NCBI RefSeq assembly: GCF_019278565.1
Contig: NZ_CP058988.1
Coordinates: 310,001-374,000 of the forward strand
Direction: 5' to 3'
From: Cellulophaga sp. HaHa_2_95
Lineage (GTDB): Bacteria > Bacteroidota > Bacteroidia > Flavobacteriales > Flavobacteriaceae
Length of the DNA stretch: 64,000 nucleotides
The first letter of the stretch is position 1, and every line of letters starts with the position of its first letter. Below the pieces are notes generated by a model, which was given only the letters and a program-made list of their open reading frames with translations, was not told the DNA's origin and made no database searches. Positions 56,522-64,000 of this stretch are shown in pieces. The translations under genes and the position numbers were made by a program.

Positions 56522-57994
56522 ATGTTCAAACATTTTATAACCCTACAATGGAAATCATTCTTTAGAGCGGCTTCTTTAAAAAGTAGTATCGCCATTAAAA
56601 TTCTAATGGGTTTTGCCGCTGTATACATGACAGCAATCTTTATTGGAATGGGTGTTGGTGCCTACTTTGTTATTGAAGACATGAACATTGGTGATCCTTT
56701 TGATGTCATCAATAAATTCATAATTTACTATTTAATTGTAGATCTTGTTTTCCGGTACATGCTTCAAAAAATGCCTGTAACCAATATAAAGCCACTACTC
56801 TACCTCCCTTTTAAGAAAAGTCAAGTGGTTAATTTTTCGCTTGCAAAAACAATAGTATCTTATTTCAATTGGTCTCATGCGTTCTTTTTCATCCCTCTTT
56901 CTATAGTACTATTGACTAAAGGGTATTCTGCAGCTGGAATTATTGGTTGGCATCTAGCCCTAATCGCTATTATCTATTGCAACAATTTCATCAATGTTCT
57001 CGTAAACAACAAGGATAATATCTTTTATCCACTAGTGGGGTTAATCGCACTCTTAGGATTATTTCAATATTTACAATGGTTTGACATAACGAGGTATACT
57101 GCACCATTTTTCAATGCACTCTACGCCATACCATGGATTTCTATTATACTTTTGTTGCTAGCGTTTGGCTTATACTATGCCGCCTTCATCTATTTTAAAA
57201 AGAATTTGTACTTAGACGCAGGATTGCAGACCAAGCAAACCATCGCTAAAACAGAAGATTTAAGTTGGTTGAATAGATTTGGGAATTTAGGCACCTTCTT
57301 AAAGAACGACATCAAACTAATAAAAAGAAATAAACGCTCTAAAATGGCGGTGATTACGAGTTTCTTTTTCATATTCTACGGATTCCTATTTTTCACAGGA
57401 ACTATAGAAGCGTATGATGGTCCAATCTGGCGCATATTTGCAGGAATTTTCATTTCAGGCGGATTCCTTTTTAGTTTCGGGCAATTTGTACCCAGTTGGG
57501 ACAGTTCTTATTACCCCCTAATGATGTCACAAAACATTAAATACAAAGAGTACTTAAATTCTAAATGGTATTTAATGGTGATTGCCACCATCATTAGCAC
57601 CATCATTGCATCGTTTTATTTATACTTTGGCTTAGATGCTTATTTGGCTGTACTTGTCGGGGCCATTTATAATATAGGCGTAAATTCTTATGTAGTACTA
57701 CTAGGCGGGGCCTATACAAGGACCCCAATAGATTTAACCTCTGCAAAAAAAGCTTTTGGAGACAAGCAGTCTTTTAATTTAAAAACAGTAATGCTAACCA
57801 TGCCTAAGCTTCTACTGCCCCTACTTATTTACGGAATAGGACATTATCTAATTAGTCCGACAGCAGGGTACATCTTTGTAGCTATGGCCGGTGTCTTAGG
57901 ATTTGCTTTTAAAGGATTTGTCTTTAAAAAGATAGAAAAAATATACAAAAAAGAAAAATATAAGACCTTGTTAGCCTACAAACAAGTAAGCTAA
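56522..57994 (+). CDS. DUF5687-type ABC transporter permease
   Basis: A 490-residue membrane protein, probably DUF5687, with about ten to twelve hydrophobic helices. It starts MFKHFITLQWKSFFRAASLK, where the amphipathic N-terminal helix is typical of ABC-2-like exporters, and has a soluble middle segment NLGTFLKNDIKLIKRNKRSKM. It is followed 25 bases later by an ABC ATPase gene, so the pair probably forms an exporter. The cargo is not known. Confidence 0.82.
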   Translation: MFKHFITLQWKSFFRAASLKSSIAIKILMGFAAVYMTAIFIGMGVGAYFVIEDMNIGDPFDVINKFIIYYLIVDLVFRYMLQKMPVTNIKPLLYLPFKKSQVVNFSLAKTIVSYFNWSHAFFFIPLSIVLLTKGYSAAGIIGWHLALIAIIYCNNFINVLVNNKDNIFYPLVGLIALLGLFQYLQWFDITRYTAPFFNALYAIPWISIILLLLAFGLYYAAFIYFKKNLYLDAGLQTKQTIAKTEDLSWLNRFGNLGTFLKNDIKLIKRNKRSKMAVITSFFFIFYGFLFFTGTIEAYDGPIWRIFAGIFISGGFLFSFGQFVPSWDSSYYPLMMSQNIKYKEYLNSKWYLMVIATIISTIIASFYLYFGLDAYLAVLVGAIYNIGVNSYVVLLGGAYTRTPIDLTSAKKAFGDKQSFNLKTVMLTMPKLLLPLLIYGIGHYLISPTAGYIFVAMAGVLGFAFKGFVFKKIEKIYKKEKYKTLLAYKQVS

Positions 57995-58019
57995 TTGTAA
58001 AACTAAATACTACAACCGC

Positions 58020-58715
58020 ATGATAACAGTACAAAACATAACCAAGACCTACGGGAAGAATACCGTTTTGAATATACCCGCATTAGAAATCCCTAAAGGT
58101 CAGAGTTTTGGACTGGTCGGAAATAATGGTGCTGGTAAAACAACCTTATTTAGTTTATTATTAGACCTAATTCAGCCAACAACGGGGCATATTAATAATA
58201 ATGGTGTGCAAGTAAATACAAGTGAAGATTGGAAACCCTTTACCACCGCTTTTATTGATGAAACGTTTCTGATTGGTTATTTGACTGCAGAAGAATATTT
58301 CTACTTTATAGGGGAACTAAGAGGCCAGAACAAAGCAGATGTCAATGCACTACTTTCTAATTTCCAAGACTTTTTTCATGGGGAAATTCTAGGGCAGACT
58401 AAATATTTGCGTGATCTATCTAAAGGAAATCAGAAAAAAGCAGGGATTGTAGCTTCTTTCATAGGAAATCCTGAAGTAGTAATATTAGATGAACCCTTTG
58501 CGAACCTAGATCCAACCACACAGATACGTTTAAAAGGTATTATAAAAGATTTGGCCGCAAACAATAATGTAACGGTTTTAGTTTCTAGTCACGACCTAAT
58601 TCATGTCACCGAAGTTTGCGAACGTATTGTAGTATTAAACAAAGGAGAACTGGTCAAAGATATTGAAACTTCTGAAGCGACTTTGAAGGAATTGGAGCTG
58701 TTTTTCGCTGGATAA
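58020..58715 (+). CDS. ABC transporter ATP-binding protein
   Basis: A 231-residue ATPase with Walker A GNNGAGKTT near residue 36, signature LSKGNQKKAG near 138, Walker B VVILDEPFANLD and the switch His in LVSSHDLIH. The Q-loop is unusual for the family in reading FIDETFLIGYL. It pairs with the permease gene directly upstream as a probable exporter. The substrate is unknown. Confidence 0.93.
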   Translation: MITVQNITKTYGKNTVLNIPALEIPKGQSFGLVGNNGAGKTTLFSLLLDLIQPTTGHINNNGVQVNTSEDWKPFTTAFIDETFLIGYLTAEEYFYFIGELRGQNKADVNALLSNFQDFFHGEILGQTKYLRDLSKGNQKKAGIVASFIGNPEVVILDEPFANLDPTTQIRLKGIIKDLAANNNVTVLVSSHDLIHVTEVCERIVVLNKGELVKDIETSEATLKELELFFAG

Positions 58716-58997
58716 GAGCTTAATTTTTGGTATTTAGTTCACTACAATTGTTAAGAACTACACTTTAACGATAAAAAAAGCCGTTAACAAAATTTTAGCA
58801 TCTTAAGATATAGATAATCAGATGCTTATGTATTTAATCTATAATTAATTTAAAACCAACATCTTTGAGATGAACTACAAAGCAGATAAAAATATCAACA
58901 AGCTGTAGTTAAAAAAACCTAATATCATTACCGACATAAAATAGTTTGAAATCGGTGCAATTTATAGTTTGCGCCCTCACTAAAAAACTATTTTATT

Positions 58998-59147
58998 ATG
59001 AAAACTTCAAGAACATTTTTATTAGCTTTAGCCATTGTAACCTTATCATTGGCATCATGTACAAATGATAGTACAGAAGAGAGTGAAAACAATATATATG
59101 AGCAGCAATCAATTGACAGAGATGAACCAACGTTGGAAGACGTTTAA
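58998..59147 (+). CDS. Small lipoprotein, 49 residues
   Basis: A very short gene supported by a textbook lipoprotein signal: MKTSRTFLLALAIVTLSLAS followed by lipobox Cys21. The mature peptide is only 29 residues and strongly acidic (TNDSTEESENNIYEQQSID, then RDEPTLEDV). Short acidic lipoproteins with a YEQ.SIDRDE-like tail occur in other flavobacteria, as far as I recall; their role is unknown. The ATG is preceded by AT-rich sequence. It overlaps the start of the next frame, which is read in a different phase. Confidence 0.65.
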   Translation: MKTSRTFLLALAIVTLSLASCTNDSTEESENNIYEQQSIDRDEPTLEDV

Positions 59148-59592
59148 TAAAAACTCAAACCTTTGGAAAGCAATGGGTATTATTTTATGCGCATTGCTTC
59201 CTTTTGTTCACGATATTCTTACGACAAGAAGTGGCGAGTTTCAAAATTGGGTGCCAAATTTGGGAATTGTAGAGTCCTTTTCCGATTCTAATGGCACATT
59301 TCTGGGCTATTCTGCATATCGTATTTTTTTAGCATTAGTTGGAATGCAACTCAGTTCTTTTATTGCGTGGTTTCTAGTTTTAGAGTTTTCTAAAGGCAAA
59401 TCTTACAGATTTGTTTTCATATTTCCTACGGTAATAAATGGCTATCAATTGCTACTTATGGTATTTAATCTACGTAAAACACCCTTAAATAACTGGAATT
59501 ATAAAATTTTTATCTTACTTTTGGTGGGAGTATTATTGATACTCAATTTTTACTTAACCGACAAGAATGCCAAAACCCAAACAAAAAATTAA
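59098..59592 (+). CDS. Unknown four-helix membrane protein
   Basis: A 164-residue protein from ATG 59098 (MSSNQLTEMNQRWKTFNKN), or 156 from ATG 59122 (MNQRWKTFNKNSNLWKAMG). Longer frames upstream run through the lipoprotein gene. Four hydrophobic helices are predicted: AMGIILCALLPFVHDIL, FLALVGMQLSSFIAWFLVL, FVFIFPTVINGYQLLLMVF and IFILLLVGVLLILNFYL. I do not recognise a family. It overlaps the lipoprotein gene upstream and the next small gene by 26 bases, so the three look like one translationally coupled unit. Confidence 0.6.
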   Translation: MSSNQLTEMNQRWKTFNKNSNLWKAMGIILCALLPFVHDILTTRSGEFQNWVPNLGIVESFSDSNGTFLGYSAYRIFLALVGMQLSSFIAWFLVLEFSKGKSYRFVFIFPTVINGYQLLLMVFNLRKTPLNNWNYKIFILLLVGVLLILNFYLTDKNAKTQTKN

Positions 59593-59869
59593 ATCTCTGA
59601 GCACTGACTTCGTGGCATTTATGAAGTTTATCTCTAGTGAGATTAACCAAACCCTACTTAGTTTTTCTACGGTTGACCTACACCCGTCTATAGATGTAAA
59701 TGACGCTGTCGAGAAGTTCAAAAAGTCTACCGCCTCTATAGAAGATTTTTGCAAGAGCTATATTCTTTCTAAAATGAATAATGATAAATCTTTTGAAGTG
59801 AATCATGATATGCTTTATGCTCAAGTTAGAATGCTAAAAAGGTCTCTTCAAAAACAGACCAATAATTAA
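59567..59869 (+). CDS. Unknown small helical protein
   Basis: A 100-residue basic protein, helical in appearance (VAFMKFISSEINQTLLSF, DAVEKFKKSTASIEDFCKSY, YAQVRMLKRSLQKQ). No signal peptide or known motif is visible. It overlaps the preceding membrane-protein gene by 26 bases in another frame. Support comes from its position and reasonable codon use; function unknown. A later ATG (59621) is possible. Confidence 0.5.
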   Translation: MPKPKQKIKSLSTDFVAFMKFISSEINQTLLSFSTVDLHPSIDVNDAVEKFKKSTASIEDFCKSYILSKMNNDKSFEVNHDMLYAQVRMLKRSLQKQTNN

Positions 59870-60215
59870 ATGTCTACTTTCTTCCGCCTATTTTAGGATT
59901 ATTTTTTTCTTTTTCATTACCGTTTATCGATAAAATATTTAAATCTAGAAAACAAACCAATTAGTCGGTCTGTATTTTAGAGCCGGTACCATAATACTAC
60001 CCACCTATCGATTTCAAAGTCAAAATCCTCGATAAATAGCAAATATTTGCCTTACTAAACCCTAAAAAAATTAGTTTACAAACTACTTAGTTTGTGAAAT
60101 TCTATATTTTTGACCTGATTCATTTCTATCTATTAAAAAATAAAGCGTCTTTTATCGATGAACTACATAATAATACGCATCTTTTTAAGTTTAGTAGTTA
60201 GATAAACTTAGAATA
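59870..60215. other. Regulatory-looking gap upstream of sprE
   Basis: No gene. It contains a perfect palindrome TTTATCGATAAA (59923-59934), further ATCGAT sites near 60007 and 60153, CGATAAAT at 60030, and ACCAATTAGTCGGT at 59956-59969, nearly identical to the element beside tetR. No clean -7 box was found next to the sprE start. Confidence 0.6.
59956..59969. promoter_or_regulatory. Candidate TetR operator ACCAATTAGTCGGT
   Basis: Differs at one of 14 positions from the element in the tetR/DUF2064 intergenic region (46583-46596). It lies 260 bases before the sprE start. Confidence 0.4.
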
Positions 60216-62771
60216 TTGAAGCTTCAGTTTAAACTTATTGCCGCTCTTGTTTTTGGAGGCGTACTTTTCAATGCATGTTCCACGAAGAAAGATGCTTTTG
60301 TAAACCGTAATTGGCACGCACTAAATACCAAGTACAATGTTTTGTACAATGGTAATATTGCTTTTGAAGAAGGTAGAGAAGAACTCAACGCTTCTTACCA
60401 AGATAATTATTGGGAGGTTTTGCCTATAGAACGCATTACCATTCGCGAAGAAATTATTTTAGATTCTGAGAATAAGAATCCAAAATTTGAAATTGCGGAA
60501 GAAAAAGCCACGAAAGCCATACAGAAACACAGTATGGAAATAAAGGATACAGAACGTAACCCACAAACCGACGAGGCTTTTCTTCTACTTGGAAAAACAC
60601 GTTATTTTGAACAACGCTTTCTCCCGGCACTTGAAGCCTTCAACTACATCCTAAGAAAATACCCAAAAAGCGATAAGCTCAATGAAGCTGCAATTTGGCG
60701 TGAGAAAGTTAATATTCGTTTAGAAAATGATGAGCTAGCTTTAAAAAATTTAAAAAGGCTATTTAAGTTTGAGGTTCTAGAAGACCAAGAATATGCAGAT
60801 GCTAAAGCAATGATGGCACAAGCCTACATCAATCTAAGTAAAATTGATACGGCAATTCAGAATCTGAAAGTAGCCTCTTCGTACACTAAAAAAAATCCTG
60901 AAAAAGGACGCTATTACTACATTATAGGGCAACTTTACAATCAATTGGGTTATAAAGATAGTGCCAATTATGCCTTTGATAAAATAATACACTTAAATCG
61001 TAAGTCTCCACGTGAGTACATGATCAATGCACACCTTCAGAAGATAAATAATACCCAACTTACTCCTGAAAACAACTTAGAGATTTATGAATACTTGACT
61101 GATTTAGAAGAAGACCGTGAAAACAGACCTTTCTTAGATAAGATTTTTCGCCAAGTTGCCGAGTTTCATTTAGAAAATAAATCCGATAGTTTAGCTATAG
61201 CTTATTTTAATAAATCATTGAGAGCTACACAAAATAAGCCGCAACTAAATGCATTGAATTACGAAAATCTTGGAGAGTACAATTTTGATAGAAATGATTA
61301 CAAAATTGCTGGTGCTTATTATGACAGTACCCTTGTAAACTTACCCGAGAATACTAAAAAATTCCGCGCTATAAAGAAAAAGCTAGACAACCTAGAAGAT
61401 GTTATTTATTATGAGGACGTAGTTCAGTACGCTGATAGTGTTATTAACATATACCAAATGCCAAAAGAAAAGCAATTAGTTTACTTTGGCGCCTATATAA
61501 AAGACTTAAAAGAGAAAGATTCCCTAGCTGCTAAAAAAGAAATTGAACGTCAAAATAGAGGCATCAGTGCTTTTGCAGAGACAAAAGCCGGCAAACAAAA
61601 CAAAGGCAAGTTTTATTTTTACAACATTACTAGTTTAGGGTACGGTAAAACAGATTTTAGAACCCGTTGGGGCGATCGTACGTTAGAAGATAACTGGCGC
61701 TGGTTAGATAAAGGGAAAACTACTATCTCTGAAGAAGAGTTAGTAGCAGATAATGCAGCTACCGGAACAACTGGACTTACAGAAGAGCAAAAATATTCCA
61801 TAGATTTCTATATGGATCAGATCCCTACAGAGGTTACGGTTATAGATAGTTTAAAAACAGAACGAAATTTATCCAATTACCAATTAGGTTTAATTTATAA
61901 AGAAAAATTTAAAGAAAATCTTTTAGCATCGGGTAAATTAGAAACGGTATTGAAATCTAATCCTGAAGAACGTTTAATACTGCCTTCTAAATACAATTTG
62001 TATAAAATATATGAAGAATCTGGTAGTCCGCTTATGGCTCAGATGAAAGAAAACATTATTACCAACCACCCAGATTCTCGCTATGCAGAGATTTTACTAA
62101 ATCCTAATGCGGTATTAGAAGGAGACACAGATAGCCCTGATGCTAAATATGCCGAATTATATAAGCGATTTACCAATCAGGAATATTTGCAAGTAATTAC
62201 GGGTGCACAGGAAAATATTACGAAGTTTACAGGAGATCCTATTGTGCCTAAATTAGAAATGCTGAAAGCAAATGCAATCGGTAGAATACAAGGTTATGAT
62301 GCTTTTGAGGAAGCTTTAAATTATGTTGCCTTAAACTACCCTAATAATCCTGAAGGCAAAAAAGCAAAAGAAATTATTGCCGATCAATTGCCTAAATTGG
62401 CTCCTAAGGAATTCTTACAACCCAATCCTGCTAAAAAAGCAGAAAACTGGAAGTTAGTATTCCCATTTAAAATGGACGCAACAGAACCCGTTGCTAAACT
62501 AAAAGAAGAATTAGAAAAAGCCATAAAAGATTTAAAATATAGAAATACGGTATCTCTTGATATGTACAATTTAGAGAATAAGTTTGTTGTTGTGCACGGA
62601 TTTAAAACTGAAGAATACGCTCTTGGGTTTGCTGAATTAATAAAAAACAATAAAGACTATAGAATAGCGGATGAGAATTTCGTAATTTTATCTTCGAACT
62701 ACAAAATTATTCAGGTTCATAAAAATTTAACGGCTTACAAAACACACACAGTAACAATCCCAAAACCGTAG
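60216..62771 (+). CDS. sprE: SprE/PorW, type IX secretion and gliding lipoprotein
   Basis: An 851-residue TPR lipoprotein needed in other flavobacteria for gliding motility and type IX protein secretion. The start is TTG 60216: it gives a proper lipoprotein signal (MKLQFKLIAALVFGGVLFNAC, Cys21), an in-frame stop lies seven codons upstream and no ATG fits. The N-terminal mature part, STKKDAFVNRNWHALNTKYN, then YNGNIAFEEGREEL, is characteristic of SprE. TPR-like helices fill about residues 100-420 and 600-700. It is followed 3 bases later by a bactofilin gene and then ATP synthase genes, the same neighbourhood I recall for sprE in Flavobacterium. Confidence 0.9.
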   Translation: MKLQFKLIAALVFGGVLFNACSTKKDAFVNRNWHALNTKYNVLYNGNIAFEEGREELNASYQDNYWEVLPIERITIREEIILDSENKNPKFEIAEEKATKAIQKHSMEIKDTERNPQTDEAFLLLGKTRYFEQRFLPALEAFNYILRKYPKSDKLNEAAIWREKVNIRLENDELALKNLKRLFKFEVLEDQEYADAKAMMAQAYINLSKIDTAIQNLKVASSYTKKNPEKGRYYYIIGQLYNQLGYKDSANYAFDKIIHLNRKSPREYMINAHLQKINNTQLTPENNLEIYEYLTDLEEDRENRPFLDKIFRQVAEFHLENKSDSLAIAYFNKSLRATQNKPQLNALNYENLGEYNFDRNDYKIAGAYYDSTLVNLPENTKKFRAIKKKLDNLEDVIYYEDVVQYADSVINIYQMPKEKQLVYFGAYIKDLKEKDSLAAKKEIERQNRGISAFAETKAGKQNKGKFYFYNITSLGYGKTDFRTRWGDRTLEDNWRWLDKGKTTISEEELVADNAATGTTGLTEEQKYSIDFYMDQIPTEVTVIDSLKTERNLSNYQLGLIYKEKFKENLLASGKLETVLKSNPEERLILPSKYNLYKIYEESGSPLMAQMKENIITNHPDSRYAEILLNPNAVLEGDTDSPDAKYAELYKRFTNQEYLQVITGAQENITKFTGDPIVPKLEMLKANAIGRIQGYDAFEEALNYVALNYPNNPEGKKAKEIIADQLPKLAPKEFLQPNPAKKAENWKLVFPFKMDATEPVAKLKEELEKAIKDLKYRNTVSLDMYNLENKFVVVHGFKTEEYALGFAELIKNNKDYRIADENFVILSSNYKIIQVHKNLTAYKTHTVTIPKP

Positions 62772-62774
62772 AAC

Positions 62775-63200
62775 ATGTTTTCAGACAATAAAAAGCAAAA
62801 ACCTAAAACAATGACAGAACTAGGAGGACAACCAAACAGAATTGAAAAAAACACTCGTATTAAAGGAGACATTATTTCTGAAGCAGATTTTAGAATTGAT
62901 GGTAAATTAGATGGGAATGTAAAAACTTCTGGAAAAGTTGTAATTGGCAAAGATGGCTATATCCACGGTAAAGTGGAATGCGTAAATGCAGATATTGAAG
63001 GAAGCTTCAATGGAGAGCTTTTAGTATCTGATCTTTTATCCTTAAAATCCTCTGCCGTTATAGAAGGTGTAGTTTCTGTAGCAAAACTAGCTGTAGAACC
63101 AGGCGCAACATTTAATGCCGCTTGTACTATGGGAGGTGGTAAATTACCTTCTCAAAACAAAACAGCTACTACTGCAAATGGAACCGCAAAAGCCTCGTAA
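62775..63200 (+). CDS. Bactofilin (polymer-forming cytoskeletal protein)
   Basis: A 141-residue bactofilin that forms non-nucleotide filaments at the inner membrane. The beta-helix core is at about residues 20-115 with the repeating pattern TRIKGDIISEADFRIDGKL, DGNVKTSGKVVIGKDGYI, HGKVECVNADIEGSFNGEL; tails are short and rich in Lys, Thr and Ala. It begins 3 bases after sprE, and its end overlaps the AtpZ-like gene by 23 bases. Confidence 0.93.
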   Translation: MFSDNKKQKPKTMTELGGQPNRIEKNTRIKGDIISEADFRIDGKLDGNVKTSGKVVIGKDGYIHGKVECVNADIEGSFNGELLVSDLLSLKSSAVIEGVVSVAKLAVEPGATFNAACTMGGGKLPSQNKTATTANGTAKAS

Positions 63201-63405
63201 AAAAATTAACAAGGGTTTACAAACTGCAACAAAACTTTCGGGAATAGGGATCCAAATGGGCCTTACCATTTATTTAGGAAACTTATTAGGTTCTTGGCTA
63301 GACGAAAAATACGCAACAAATTATTTAGAAATTTCTATCACACTTGTTGCTATCTTTGTATCTATGTATTCCATGATACGTCAAGCCAATAACCTTAATA
63401 AATAA
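63178..63405 (+). CDS. AtpZ/AtpI-family protein
   Basis: A 75-residue membrane protein of the AtpZ/AtpI group that helps assemble or feed the F-type ATP synthase. ATG 63178 (MEPQKPRKKINKGLQTATKL) is preferred; an earlier in-frame ATG at 63115 lies deep in the bactofilin gene. There are two helices: GIGIQMGLTIYLGNLLGSWLD and LEISITLVAIFVSMYSMI. It precedes atpB with one small gene between. Confidence 0.88.
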   Translation: MEPQKPRKKINKGLQTATKLSGIGIQMGLTIYLGNLLGSWLDEKYATNYLEISITLVAIFVSMYSMIRQANNLNK

Positions 63406-63409
63406 AGTT

Positions 63410-63787
63410 TTGCTCAAATCTATTTTACAATACATTATTGTATTTACCTTATTATTTCTAGTGGGTACATATACCCACTTAGCCATTTTAGACTACTCTA
63501 TTCCTTTTCCTTTAGAGAAAATGTATCTCTTTCATTATCTCTTCTCTTTAGGCATCTGCATTCTCTTTGCTTATCTTGCTTTTTCAGATATCCTGAAAGA
63601 ACAATTAGGATTAATATACCTAGCTGCGCTTTTATTAAAGCTAATTTTCTTTGCCATAGTATTCAAAAGCGCTATTTTTAGCGAGGCCGTTATACCACGT
63701 ATAGACCGGTTTTCTATGTTGATTCCCCTTATTCTATTTCTATTCGTAGAGGTACTATTTATCTCAAAAATTCTAAAGAAAATCTAG
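63410..63787 (+). CDS. Small four-helix membrane protein (DUF6168-like)
   Basis: A 125-residue polytopic protein between the AtpZ-like gene and atpB, a position where flavobacteria usually have such a gene (I believe DUF6168). The only workable start is TTG 63410, five bases after the upstream stop; the next Met is at residue 38, inside the second half of a hydrophobic pattern. Helices: ILQYIIVFTLLFLVGTYTHL, YLFHYLFSLGICILFAYLAF, YLAALLLKLIFFAIVF and MLIPLILFLFVEVLFI. It is probably an ATP synthase locus accessory protein of unknown role. Confidence 0.75.
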   Translation: MLKSILQYIIVFTLLFLVGTYTHLAILDYSIPFPLEKMYLFHYLFSLGICILFAYLAFSDILKEQLGLIYLAALLLKLIFFAIVFKSAIFSEAVIPRIDRFSMLIPLILFLFVEVLFISKILKKI

Positions 63788-63812
63788 TTAGATAATTATT
63801 ACATTAAAATTA

Positions 63813-63842
63813 TTTGATTTTTATTTTTAATAACTACCTTTG
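63813..63842 (+). promoter_or_regulatory. Promoter of the atp operon
   Basis: TTTG at 63813-63816, 18 bases, then TACCTTTG at 63835-63842: a full Bacteroidetes promoter. Transcription should start near 63849, leaving a leader of about 30 bases before atpB. Confidence 0.75.
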
Positions 63843-63880
63843 CGCAAAATTTTAGGAAGTCAATTTTCGAAATATTTATA

Positions 63881-64000
63881 ATGAATATAGCATCAAAATA
63901 CATTAGTAGAGTAGCTTTATTAATTATCCTTACATTCTCATTACAAGGGTTTTCCATGTCTGATCCAGAAAAGGAAGCGCATGTGGAGGCTACAGAAGGT
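63881..64000 (+). CDS. atpB: ATP synthase F0 subunit a (N-terminus only)
   Basis: The first 40 codons of a gene that runs off the right edge. The translation starts MNIASKYISRVALLIILTFS, an exported-looking helix, followed by LQGFSMSDPEKEAHVEAT. Bacteroidetes AtpB proteins have such a cleavable-looking N-terminus and acidic extension before the first pore helix. The call rests mainly on the AtpZ-like gene upstream, the own promoter and this N-terminus, because no catalytic part is in the window. Confidence 0.75.
   Translation, partial: MNIASKYISRVALLIILTFSLQGFSMSDPEKEAHVEATEG

Noticed and set aside
58765..58787. TTAACG / CGTTAA hairpin after the ABC ATPase gene
   Set aside because: A 6-bp stem with an 11-base loop is too weak for a terminator.
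1..64000. Search by eye for tRNA, rRNA, CRISPR repeats, IS elements and prophage genes
   Set aside because: No cloverleaf, repeated spacers, transposase or integrase was seen. A tRNA could be missed by eye; a covariance-model scan would settle it.

Overview
The window comes from a low-GC member of the Bacteroidetes, almost certainly a flavobacterium (family Flavobacteriaceae, probably marine and gliding). The grounds are a SusC/SusD pair, a SprE gliding/type IX secretion lipoprotein, a PorE-like OmpA/TPR/beta-propeller protein, a b558-type SdhC-SdhA-SdhB operon, several protein families confined to Flavobacteria, and many matches to the Bacteroidetes promoter (TTG/TTTG, about 19 bases, then TAnnTTTG). 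No rRNA, tRNA, CRISPR array, transposase or phage gene was seen. The sequence is cut inside sufC on the left and inside atpB on the right.

Layout. 1-2304 (minus): start of a SUF iron-sulfur operon (IscA-type protein, SufB, SufC). 2492-15022: housekeeping and transport genes (ThiL, BrnQ, MiaE, a DcuC/YfcC-type carrier, MarC, a fasciclin protein, an amidohydrolase, an Xaa-Pro aminopeptidase, a secreted Asp-box propeller protein, a cupin and DUF2721). 15493-19002: succinate dehydrogenase operon. 19074-24363: PorE-like envelope protein, TatA, an M23 peptidase and a GH3-family protein. 24442-26127: an uncharacterised protein with a nucleoside-phosphorylase-like signature.

26134-41538 is a Wzy-type surface polysaccharide (O-antigen-like) cluster on the plus strand: a chain-length-like protein, the complete dTDP-L-rhamnose pathway (rfbB, rfbA, rfbC, rfbD), an unknown putative lipoprotein, a flippase, a divergent MurB-like oxidoreductase, a pyruvyltransferase-family protein, two polymerase/ligase-like membrane proteins, a GT4 and a GT2 glycosyltransferase, the initiating sugar-phosphate transferase and a UDP-glucuronate decarboxylase. 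The middle, about 29.1-40.5 kb, looks AT-richer than its flanks, as expected for an exchangeable cassette.

41614-47401: purD, a set of flavobacterial conserved genes (a DUF6341-like protein, a DUF6427-like protein, DUF4254, a GT9 glycosyltransferase), a TetR regulator and a DUF2064 protein. 47501-54224 is the most interesting accessory locus: SusC, SusD, a lipoprotein nucleoside hydrolase and a kinase with methylthioribose-kinase-type motifs. It reads as a compact nucleoside (possibly 5'-methylthioadenosine) capture and salvage system. 54468-59869: a patatin, a PaaE-like reductase, an ABC transporter pair, and a small lipoprotein overlapping two small unknown genes. 60216-64000: sprE, a bactofilin and the start of the F-type ATP synthase locus.

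Where the longest open frame begins at TTG or at an upstream ATG that fits the family badly, I moved the start and say so. Family names come from reading the translations by eye; no database search was run.
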